Shown here piece after piece: positions 13,665 through 23,694 of a DNA stretch of 58,686 nt. The notes beneath the pieces were generated by a model that made no database searches, was not told where the DNA came from, and saw only the letters and a program-made list of their open reading frames with translations. This DNA comes from Rhizophagus sp. LPA8_4_AMF (lineage: Eukaryota > Glomeromycota > Glomeromycetes > Glomerales > Glomeraceae). Location of the stretch: positions 1-58,686 of the forward strand of contig JADRCO010000068.1 of assembly GCA_021464525.1 (NCBI GenBank), written 5' to 3'. Made by a program: the position numbers and the translations under genes. How positions within the stretch are numbered: position 1 is the first letter of the stretch; each line of letters opens with the position of its first letter.

Positions 13665-14942
13665 TCAACCTTGTTTAATAAGTTCAATGCACCACTAATA
13701 ATGGAAAAATAAACAATAAATATTTTATTTAACATTTCGAATATAAAACAAAATAATTTACCTCATCATTTCCTCCTAATCTTTCGTTATGACAAACGAC
13801 TTCTTGAAAAGTATCATTTCCAATAGTAAATTGAACATCATGACTACGTAAAAATAAATTTTGAGAAGTATCCTTTCTATAAATGCTAAGATTAATAATA
13901 TCATTTGACTTTAAATATTCTTGGTGATTTTCTAATTTACTATGCTTAAACTTCCAACTAATTTCATTTCCGTTACAACATACTAAAAAGAATAACTAAT
14001 GAGTACTTTCTGTCACTTTAATTAATAATAAATTAAGTAAAAAACTATTAAGTAAAAGCATTAAATTTGTTACCTTCTGTATGTTCAGTTACCGGAGATT
14101 TGTAATAAGTATAACGATGACCACTAAAGTAAATATAATATAATCCAAGAACATTTCCAGATTTGAAATTTCGTAAGTTTATAGAAGTTTTATCATATAT
14201 AGCTAATTCTTTATCGAATTTAATTTTCCATAAAGCATTTGTATCAGGTTCTGAACTTCCTACAAAAGCCTAATTAAATTATAAATTATATTAAAATCAA
14301 TTAAAAAAAATTTTTTCGGAAGTTGTGATATAAAAAAGTTACCAATTGAGACTTGCTTCCGGTTGTATAACGTAATTTAGTATTTGAACTTAAATATTTT
14401 CCTGTAGCGACATGTTTCAAAGCTACAATAGATTCATTTCTAATTAAATTAATTTCATATGTAATAATTTCCGCAAATTCTTTAACTAATTCATACATTG
14501 AATTTATTTTCTCTTTTCTTTTAATAAATTCCAAAAAATAATAATGGTAACTGTTATCATTATTTGGAAGTGTATTACAAAAATAATTTTTTTGTTCTTC
14601 TATATCGTTAATTTCAGAATAATAACATAATTTACGAAAATTTGAAATAAACTTCGAAGTATTTCCACCTTCTCTTTCAGGAATATATTTCAATGATTGT
14701 AATAATCTCTTATTTGTACATTTAAATACTGTAAAAGAAATATCCTCTTTAAGCGCGTTACTAAGTTCCTCAAAACTATTGATTTCAGCTGGAAGTGAGA
14801 TAATATTAGAATCTATTAATGATATTGCAGTCCTCAAATAAAAATCCTCATGTTTATCTAGTTGCTTAATATCAAGATATTTTTTAATATCATTTATCCA
14901 TTCGTCTGGATGAATATTTCCATCAAATTTTGAAATATTCAT
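13665..14942 (-). CDS. Gag-like domain + MIR domain protein (copy D)
   Basis: Exons 14942-14343, 14269-14074, 13982-13762 and 13694-13665, giving 348 aa. The N-domain starts MNISKFDGNIHPDEW and differs from B and C in the loop after the INDIEEQ helix (KNYFCNTLPNND in place of INYFYRLLPYNE), a version shared with copies E and F. This mosaic suggests exchange between copies. The first-intron donor is GTAACT and exon 3 ends in GAG rather than GAA, with frame preserved. The last exon reads WCIELIKQG. Three MIR repeats are intact. The gene is flanked on its 5' side by the Sel1-repeat gene. Confidence 0.85.
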
Positions 14943-14982
14943 ACTGTATTTTTAAATTTTTTTTAAGAAAAAACGTAAATAG

Positions 14983-15080
14983 GGACTCGGCATTTTTACA
15001 TCCAGCCTTATACAGGTTTAATGAAACGCTAGTATATATGTGTCGATTATCATGCATATCATTGTCACATGTGCGAACAC
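14983..15080 (-). promoter_or_regulatory. Conserved promoter block of copy D
   Basis: On the coding strand GATGTAAAAATGCCGAGTCC lies within 14983-15003 and GTGTTCGCACATGTGAC at 15064-15080. The latter contains the palindrome CACATGTG, an E-box-like core. Confidence 0.55.
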
Positions 15081-16004
15081 AAAAAAAAACTACGAAGACA
15101 TATTTATTATATTTATTAAAGCGACAAATGTTAAATGTTCAAATGGTCACTGTGATCACTGTTCACGAGCACTATTTTTAAAATCTCAATAATAGAGAAT
15201 CGAAAGCAGAATTATTTCCAGTATACATTTTGCTTAAAATAGTATTGATTAATAATAAAAAAATTTATATATATATTTTTCATATTTATCTCAAATAATT
15301 GCAACTTATCATCGCCATGCATTAAAGTAACTATTTTCATCAGATATAAAAATATTTTAGCAGGCAAATAAATTGGCAAAAGTCTTTACTGTTGTTATAT
15401 TCAAAAATTTTGAGTAATCATTTTGTAAATCGTATATAGAGAACACACTGAAAACAGCAATAAAAATTATCTCCATCCTTGATCGGATTTGTATCGAACA
15501 TATTTTTTTTTCGGTACTTACACCTGCAAACCATTTAATGAATCGGTTTAATTCCAGTCTCTTGGACATCAGATATCCCTAATATGCATAAAGATGAATT
15601 TTATGCCAGTATGTACCTTTGCTTCAAAGTTCAAAGTCAGATAATGGTTGTAATTTATTCATTTATATTTATGTGAATTGTCAATATTTCTCAAAACGAC
15701 AATAATTGAGACTTCTCACGGATTATACAAGATGAATAGTGCCAATCGTAACTGTTTGTTTTATGAGTTGAATCATTTAATAACGTACTATAACATAAAA
15801 TTTCTTCAAGCAAATGACCTATAATAAATAAAATATAATCATCGTATTAATAAAAATTATATTCTTATATTTATTTATAAAAAAATATTTCTCTATAAAA
15901 TAATTTTTTGTTTTTTTTGGATACAAAAGTATTGCCTTAATACTCAGTCACTTTCGTATATACGATTATTTCATAAAGTAGACTGAGACAGAATTTATAA
16001 TAAA
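15081..16004. other. Spacer before the Sel1 gene
   Basis: The duplicated far-upstream block of the MIR copies is visible at about 15118-15230 (AATAATAGAGAATCGAAAGCAGAATTATT). Beyond it I see AT-rich sequence with no supportable gene; a 70-codon minus frame at 15357-15569 has no motif. Confidence 0.4.
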
Positions 16005-17120
16005 TTATTGATATTGTTGAAGTATTTCTAATTTATTCTTCGCATCTTGATCACCTTGTTCAGCAGATTTTCCATACCAATAAATTGCTTTGTTTATATC
16101 TTTTGTAATTCCTTTTCCATATTTATACATATTACCAAGATTATACTGTGCTACCATTTCTCCTAAATTTGCTGATTTTTGGTATAATTCAAATGCTTTT
16201 TGCATATCAATATTAGTTCCAATACCGTTTTCATAACAATATCCTAACATTGTTATTCCACGAAAATATCCTCCTTCAGCTGATTGCTTAAGCAATTCAA
16301 AAGCTCTATTACAATCTTTCTTAACACCCTTTCCATTTTTATAACAAAGGCCAAGATTATATATAGCCATTATATTTCCATTATTTGCAGCTTTTTCATA
16401 CCAACAAAAGGCCTTTTTTAAATCTTTTGTAATACCTTTTCCATTTTCATAAAAATAACCGATTTCTGATTGCGCATGTGAGAAAGTTTTATTAGCCGAT
16501 TTTTCAAAATATTCAAAAGCTAACTTTTCATTTTTTGTAGTTCCATTACCAAATTCATAACAATTCCCGGAAAAATATTGTGCAAGTATATGATTTTTTT
16601 CTGATGCATTAACAAACAAATTAAATGCTTTTTCAGTATTTACACTTGTCTCAATTCCCCTATAATTAAAATACCCAAGTAAAAAAATAGAATTGGCACT
16701 ATTTTGATTATATAATGACCAATTATAAATTTCTTGTAAATTAATATTATGATTATTAAAATAATCAATAACTTGCTCTTCTAATAATTGCCATCCAATT
16801 CCTTTATTTAATAATCTAAAAATTAAATCATTTGTTTCATCAACTATTATGTCAAAACCTTTTTTAAATAAAAGTTTTTCTTGTTCATTTGTCACTGTTA
16901 TAGGGTTAATTTCTTTTATATTTATTTTGTCAAAATATTGAATAATTTGAGATAATTCTTTTTGTAATTCTGAATTATTGATCCTTAAAGAGGTCTCATT
17001 AAGTTCTTGTTTGCTTGAAAATTGAGCATTTTCTGGTATATCTTTTTTTGTAATTTTTGTAATGATTTTTTTTTCTTCAATCAAATTTTCGGTATCTTTC
17101 ATTTTCTTATTATCAGACAT
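16005..17120 (-). CDS. Sel1-repeat (HCP-like) protein
   Basis: A single-exon, 371-aa protein. Residues 1-60 are charged and probably disordered. Residues 60-140 contain a helical linker (FKKGFDIIVDETNDLIF...QVIDYFNNHNINLQEIYNW) that in Glomeromycotina proteins usually sits between a protein kinase domain and Sel1 repeats. Six Sel1-type repeats of about 36 residues follow at about 140-357, each with the pattern A-x-Y-x-L-G-x-C-Y-x-x-G-x-G-x-x-K-D-x-x-K-A-F-x-W/L-Y-x-K-S-A. Such helical solenoids act as protein-binding scaffolds. No kinase domain lies upstream, so this is a kinase-less form. It is on the same strand as the MIR genes it interrupts but has neither their promoter block nor their introns, so it was probably a separate insertion or was flanked by later duplications. 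Confidence 0.88.
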   Translation of the reverse strand: MSDNKKMKDTENLIEEKKIITKITKKDIPENAQFSSKQELNETSLRINNSELQKELSQIIQYFDKINIKEINPITVTNEQEKLLFKKGFDIIVDETNDLIFRLLNKGIGWQLLEEQVIDYFNNHNINLQEIYNWSLYNQNSANSIFLLGYFNYRGIETSVNTEKAFNLFVNASEKNHILAQYFSGNCYEFGNGTTKNEKLAFEYFEKSANKTFSHAQSEIGYFYENGKGITKDLKKAFCWYEKAANNGNIMAIYNLGLCYKNGKGVKKDCNRAFELLKQSAEGGYFRGITMLGYCYENGIGTNIDMQKAFELYQKSANLGEMVAQYNLGNMYKYGKGITKDINKAIYWYGKSAEQGDQDAKNKLEILQQYQ

Positions 17121-18451
17121 ATTGAATAATAATAATATACAGAAAAGTTAAAAAAATGATAGAACTGATAGTCAAAGTCGTATAAATCGTATTTTATACT
17201 GAATAACGAAAATAACCCTTTTAAGTAATTTATGCGGAATTTTTCTCCGAATATTATCGCACAGCACCGCTAGTACCACCAAACAAAAAATCTGTCTATC
17301 AGTTGATATTAACCGCAGTACCGCAGTTGATATTGACCGCATTTCTTTTATAGAGCTTTGTAAAATGGTAGCATCTTACATAATGCATAAAATTAAATAT
17401 ATGATAAATCATATATCCCCTCTACCTACCAACATAATGTTCTAGTAATATACATTGTAATGTCCACTAAGTAGTTATAAGTGAACAGAGCTCTGAATTC
17501 CATATTATACTGGCCCTGTATCACGGAATTTTTTTCGGATGGGGTACTCGTTCTGCAAACTTTTTGGTATTTAAATTTCTAATTTTGAAAATATTACAAT
17601 ATTAGATATAAATATTTCAGGCATCAACCTTTTTTAAAAATTATATGATAAAAATTTAAAATTTAATCAGCAGCCCATTAAATAGTAAAATTTTGCGTTG
17701 TCTTTGATTGTTTGAATTCTTAAAGTATATATATGTATATACTTCCTTTATCAGCAGCTGTAATATATGTTAAAGGTATCACTAATGAGTTTTATCTTTT
17801 CTCTTTACTGTATTAAACATTATTGTGATTTAAATCGACTAAAATGAACGTTTTCTTACTAACTATGCTACCTCTTGTTGCTAAATACGGATTTTTGTCA
17901 ATGGAAAAGTTTGAAATAATACTTTAGTGGTTATTTTGATCGCAATACTTTTGAAGTATCATCTTCTATAACCATGAATATACCGTAAAATGCAAGTCTT
18001 CATTCATCAAGAATATGCCAGTAGCTAACATTTAAGATGAACTAATTTCGTTTTTTTTCTCCATATTGCATAACCTAAACTAGTAATATAATAAGCAAGT
18101 GGAAGATTGATCTCACCGGACCTTTAAGTTTCTTTAGTAGTTTGAGATACGCAAATACGATACCTTCAGTGGACTGGTGGTTAACATTATAACTTTCAAC
18201 TTGTGTTTTATCGTGATTTTTATTTTATTAGAATAGTTATTTTACGTACTAGTTTATTGAAAGTTTGAGCTATCAACATAATAAGTGAAAATTCGTCATG
18301 GATCTAGCACTATTATCTAGAACTTTTTATTTAAGATTATATAATTCCAAACATTGGTTAAATTCATTGTGCACAAAAAATTTCTGCTACTTAAGTCGTC
18401 AATAATTAAGGAATTGTAATTCATATTTTCTCAAATATAACTCATCCTACT
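17121..18451. other. Spacer with a short tandem repeat
   Basis: A 24-bp unit is repeated almost perfectly at 17300-17341 (CAGTTGATATTAACCGCAGT, then CAGTTGATATTGACCGCA). At 18229-18275 the conserved 3' flank of the MIR copies reappears, here belonging to copy E. No open frame with a recognisable product is seen. Confidence 0.4.
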
Positions 18452-19724
18452 TTATTCAACCCTGTTTAATAAGTTAATGCACCACTAACAAAAATAAATA
18501 AATAAATAAATAACTAATATTTCATATACAAAACAAAAATAACTTACTTCATCATTCCCTCCTAATCTTTCGTTATGACAAACAACTTCTTGAAAGGTAT
18601 CATTTCCAATAGTAAATTGAACATCATGACTACGTAAATATACCTTTATACTTTGAGAATTATCAAATTTATAACCGCTAAGATTAATAATATCATTTGA
18701 CTTTAAATATCCTTGGTGATTTTCTGATTTACTATGATTAAAATTCCAATTATATGCACTTTCGCTACAACATACTAGAAAGAATTATTAATGAGTACTT
18801 TCTGTCACTTTAATTGATAAATTAGGTAAAAAATCTTCAACTTATTACCTTCTGTATGTTCAGTTATCGGAGATTTGTAAGAAATACAAGCCTTGAGCTG
18901 AGCGGAGTAATAATTAATTAATCCAAGAAATTTGCCAGATTTGATATGTTGTAATTTTATAGAAGTTATATTATGTAAAGCTAATTCTTGGTTAAATTTA
19001 ATTTTCCATAAAGCATTTGGATCAGGCTCTGGGCCGCCTGCAAAAACCTAAAATAATTGAACAAAAATTAATTATCAATGAAATAAAATTAAAAGATGAT
19101 GTATAAAAGATATACCAGTTGATTCATGCTTCCAGATGTATAACATAAATTTTCAATCGAACTTAAATATTTTCCTGTTACAACATGCTTCAGGGCCACG
19201 ATAGATTCATTTCTAATTAGGATTGTTTCTTCTTTAACAATTTCCGTAAATTCTTTAACTAAATCATTCATTGATTTGATTTTCTCTCTTCTCTTAATAA
19301 ATTCCAGAAGATAATTATAATTGTTATCATTATTATCTGGAAGTTTTGGAAGTGTATTACAAAAATAATTTTTTTGTTCTTCTATATCATTAATTTCGGA
19401 ATAATAACATAATTTACGAAAATTTGAAATAAACTTCGAAGTATTTCCACCTTCTCTTTCAGGAATATATTTTAACGATTGTAACAACCTTTTATTTGTA
19501 CATTTAAATACTGTAAAAGAAATATCCTCTTTAAGTGCGTTACTAAGTTTCTCAAAACTATTAATTTCAGCTGGAAGTGAGATAATTTTAGAATCTACTA
19601 ATGATATAGCAGTCCTCAAATAATAATCACCATATTCGACTGTATGTCTAAGTTCAAGATATTTTTGAATATCGTTTATCCATTCATCTGGATGAAAATT
19701 TCCGTCATATTTTGGAACATCCAT
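18452..19724 (-). CDS. Gag-like domain + MIR domain protein (copy E)
   Basis: Exons 19724-19116, 19047-18849, 18774-18548 and 18484-18452, giving 355 aa. The N-domain begins MDVPKYDGNFHPDEW and carries the longer loop KLPDNNDNNYNYLLEF, one of the family's length-variable sites. A one-base deletion in the last exon changes the usual WCIELIKQG ending to WCINLLNRVE. This alters only the final residues and costs no domain, so the copy is scored as intact. The second MIR repeat region differs more from B-D than the N-domain does. All splice junctions keep phases 0, 1, 0. Confidence 0.82.
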
Positions 19725-19765
19725 ATTTTTGAAGTTTTTTTTTTAAGAAAAAAGCGTAAAATATT

Positions 19766-19874
19766 GGACTCCGCGTTTTTATATCCAATTTTATACTGTT
19801 TTATGAAACGCGTATTACGCGTATTAACAAACATGTCGATTATCATGCAATATCATTGTCACATGTGCGAACAC
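19766..19874 (-). promoter_or_regulatory. Conserved promoter block of copy E
   Basis: On the coding strand a TATA-like element (GATATAAAAACGCGGAGTCC, within 19766-19786) and GTGTTCGCACATGTGAC (19858-19874) are present. ACGCGTATTACGCGTATTA (19808-19826) between them is a local direct repeat unique to this copy. Confidence 0.55.
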
Positions 19875-20431
19875 AAAAAAAAAAACTACAAACTAAATGA
19901 CAAATTCAAATCTTCAATAATAGAAAACGAAAGCAGTATTATTACCGACATTTACTTTTTCTTAAAGATTGATTAATAAAAAAAATTATATACTTTTTTA
20001 CATTCAACAGACAAAAAAAAATGTAAAAAAATCTCTCAAATAATTGAAACTTATCATACCATTACAATAAAAATTACTATATATTTTTAACAGACAAATA
20101 AATTGGTAATAGACTTCACTGCAACTTGAGTATTGATCATTTCATAAATCGTAAACAGCGACACTTATATTTACGTGAATTGTCAATATTTCTGAAAATG
20201 GATTACCGTGAACTTTCGGCGCAATGTGAAAGATTGAGCTATCAATATTACAAGTACATTTTTTAAGGAAAAACATCATAAATCTAGTACTATTTATTTA
20301 TTTAATAAATATTATACACAAAAATTTTGGCTACTCAAGTTGTCAATAATTAAGGAATTTCAAATTTTTGACATATAAATTGAAGTAGTTCATATTTTCT
20401 CGAATATAACTTAACTTACATCCTACTTTAT

Positions 20432-21708
20432 TCAAACTTGTTTAATAAGTTCAATGCGCCACTAATAAAAATGAAAAATAAATAAATAAATTTTTATTTA
20501 TTAAACATTTCAAATACAAAACAAAATAACTTACCTCATCATTTCCTCCTAATCTTTCGTTATGACAAACAATTTCTTGAAAGGTCTCATTTCCAATAGT
20601 AAATTGAACATCATGACTACGTAAAAATACCTTTTCCTTTGTACTTTGAGATTTATCATATTTATCAATGCTAAGATTAATAATATCATTTGATTTTAAA
20701 TATCCTTGGTGATTTTCTAATTTACTATGCTTAAACTTCCAACTATATGCATTTCCGCCACAACATACTAAAAAGAATTATTAATGAGTACTTTCTGTCA
20801 CTTAAATTAATGATAAATTAAGTAAAAACTTTCAATTTATTACCTTCTGTATGTTCGGTTATCGGAGATTTGTAATATAAACATCCACGGGAAAAATAGA
20901 AACATAATCCAAGAACATTTTCAGATTTGATATGTCGTAATTCTATAGAAGTTTTATTATATATAGCTAATTCTTCACTAAATTCAATTGTCCATAAAGC
21001 ATTTAGATCAGGCTCTGGGCTGCTTGCAAAAGCCTAAAATAATTGAATAAAGTTAATCATTGATGCAATAAAAAAGGAATGTATAAATAGATATACCAGT
21101 TGACGCTTGCTTCCAGTTATATACCGTAAATTTTCAATTGAACTTAAATATTTTCCTGTGGCAATATGCTTTAAAGCCACAATAGATCCATTTCTAATTA
21201 AATTTAATTCATTTGCAATAATTTCCGCAAATTCTTTAACTAAATCATTCATTGATTTAATTTTCTCTCTTCTCTTAATAAATTCCAGAAGATAATTATA
21301 ACAATTGTTATCATTATTATTTGGAAGTTTTGGAAGTGTATTACAAAAATAATTTTTTTGTTCTCCTATATCATTAATTTCAGAATTATAACATAATTTA
21401 CGAAAATTTGAAATAAATTTTGAAGTATTTCCACCTTCTTTTTCAGGAATATATTTTAATAATTCTAATAACCTTTTATTTGTACATTTAAATACTGTAA
21501 AAGAAATATCCTCTTTAAGTGCGTTACTAAGTTCCTCAAAACTATTAATTTTAGCTGAAAGTGAGATAATATTAGAATCTACTAATGATATAGCAATATT
21601 CAAATAATCATCATCATTTTTAGCTGTGTATTTAAGTTTAAGATATTTTTGAATATCATTTACCCATTCATCTGGATGAATATTACCGTCATATTTTGGA
21701 ATATCCAT
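20432..21708 (-). CDS. Gag-like domain + MIR domain protein (copy F)
   Basis: Exons 21708-21097, 21033-20844, 20767-20535 and 20461-20432, giving 354 aa. The first 50 residues resemble copy C (KLKYTAKNDDDYLNIAISL), whereas the central loop resembles copy E (KLPNNNDNNCYNYLLEF), another sign of mosaic evolution inside the array. Exon 3 is the longest among B-F and adds about four residues in the KVFLRSHDVQF neighbourhood. The C-terminus is WRIELIKQV. A plus-strand frame at 21107-21295 is only the antisense shadow of the MIR coding sequence. Confidence 0.85.
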
Positions 21709-21756
21709 ATTTTTTAAATATTTTTTTTAAGAAAAAGCGTAAATTTTAAATAAAAA

Positions 21757-21860
21757 GGACTCGGCATTTTTATATCCGTTTTATGAAACGCAAATATAAA
21801 CACATGACAGTATATACAGTATGTCGATTATCATGTGTATCATTTGTCACGTGCGAACAT
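21757..21860 (-). promoter_or_regulatory. Conserved promoter block of copy F
   Basis: GATATAAAAATGCCGAGTCC (coding strand, within 21757-21777) is intact. The distal element (ATGTTCGCACGTGAC, 21846-21860) has lost two bases, so the CACATGTG palindrome becomes the canonical E/G-box CACGTG. Confidence 0.55.
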
Positions 21861-22013
21861 AAAATTTTACTACGAAGACATTTTTTATTAAAAAGTTACA
21901 TTGTTTTTTTTTTTAAAAAAAAAAAAATTAATTTTAAAATATCCTTTTTTCTTGACAATTAAAAATATTAAAACAAAAAAATGTATTTTTTTAAAAAAAA
22001 TCCTTATGTATTT

Positions 22014-23355
22014 TTAATGTTCAACAAGTTCAATACACCACTATAAAAATATATACATATAAAAATTAGTAATTTCCAATAAAAATAATAATTTTTTTTG
22101 CTTATACCATATTATTTAAACTCACCTCATCTTTTAAATGAATTCTATTATCATGACAAAAAACTTCCTGATATAATGAATCACCTAAAGTAAATTTAAT
22201 ATTATGACTATGTAAAATCATAACTTTTTCTTTACTTTCATTTACAATAACAATTTTATCTTCTGATTTTAAATATCTTTTTTCTTCATTACTTTTTTTA
22301 CTTGTACTAATATTACTAATATTTGGTTCAATCATCCAATTATTGTATTGATTCATTGAATAACAACTAACTAAATAATTAGAAAAAATTATAAGTATTT
22401 TTTGGATATATATACAATATATGTATATATATATATATATATAAAATTTAAATTAAAATATGCATTTTAAATACCTTCTACGTGACCAGAAGTTGGAGAT
22501 TTATAATTTGGATACGCCCATAACATCTTTCCTAATTTATTTTGTAAACTGATCGTATCTCCATATGATACTATCTCATTATTTGCTTTAGGTTGACTTC
22601 CAAATGGATAATTAATTTTCCATATAGAATTAGCTTCGGGTAATGTATCAGTTGCAAATACCTTTAAAGAAAAAAAAAAGAATTTTTAAATCTTTAAATT
22701 TTCGAGGAAAATAAAAAAAAATAAATAAATAATTACTTACAATTTGACCTCTTGAACCAGTAAGATATTTTTTATCATCGGTAGTTAAATATTTTCCAGT
22801 AGTAACATGTTTTAAGGATACAAAATTACCATATTTAATTAATTTAGAATATTCATTAACTATATTATTAAATAATTTAAATAAAACTTCTTTTGAATTA
22901 ACGTTATGAATTTGTTTATTAAATTCTTTACGAAAAAAATCATCAGAAAAACTATGAAATAATAATTTCTTTTGTTCTTCTAAATCATTTATTTCCGCAT
23001 CAAAACATTTCTTATTAAAATATGAAATAAATTTTGCCGTATCTCCTCCATGAATTTCTGGTATAAATTTTAATACTTGTAATTGTCTTTTACATGTATC
23101 TTTAAGTATTTGAAATGTTATATGAGATTTTAAAGCATTCGAAAGTAAATCTAATGTATTGATTTCTTCTATTTCATTATTATTATTATTATTATTATCA
23201 TTATTATTATTAATATCAATCGTTGAATGTATCATTGATTTACAAAATTTTACTATATCTTGTTCTTCTGTAATTTGTTTAAAATAACAAAATGTTCTAA
23301 TTTGTTTAATCCATTCATCTGGATGAACAGTTCCATCATAACTTGGTGGATTCAT
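22014..23355 (-). CDS. Gag-like domain + MIR domain protein (copy G, diverged)
   Basis: Exons 23355-22741, 22661-22475, 22370-22126 and 22040-22014, giving 357 aa. The gene has the same four-exon architecture and phases as B-F but is strongly diverged: MNPPSYDGTVHPDEW at the start, KFIPEIHGGDTAKFISYFNKKC in place of the usual capsid-like helix, and SLKHVTTGKYLTT as the first MIR repeat. An asparagine-rich run at about residues 49-64, encoded by an (ATT)n tract at 23173-23215, lengthens a loop. It lacks the B-F promoter block; a long T/A tract (23380-23412) lies upstream instead. The ending is WCIELVEH. It may be an older paralogue at the edge of the array. Confidence 0.8.
22405..22445. repeat. 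(AT)n microsatellite in intron 2 of copy G
   Basis: A run of alternating AT/TA dinucleotides with a few interruptions lies wholly in the second intron. Confidence 0.8.
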
Positions 23356-23694
23356 TTAAATTTGAATTGTTTAAAAAAAAGTTTTTTAAAAAAGCAAAAA
23401 AAAATTTTTTTTTGTAAGTTTATAATGATTGTTTGTTTATATAATCAAAAAGATTAATTAAAATCTCTGGGCAAATTTCGTGAAACATTTATAAATATGA
23501 CCTAAAGGCATGTGATTATCAGGTACCGTCGATCCCAAATGATCGAATTTTGATTCATTTTAATTAAAAAAAAAATAAACTAAACTTTTTATTGATTTTT
23601 ATGTAATAATACATTTAAAGTTATAATAAATAATATGAATAAAATAAATATTAAATAAACTATGTGAAAAAAAGTTAAATTTTTGTATTTTAAA

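Noticed and set aside
14930-15181. 83-codon plus-strand open frame
   Set aside because: It runs antisense through the start and promoter block of copy D; the similar frame at 19644-19976 is the same shadow at copy E.
21107-21295. 62-codon plus-strand open frame
   Set aside because: It is entirely antisense to the MIR/N-domain exon of copy F, which has clear homology on the other strand.
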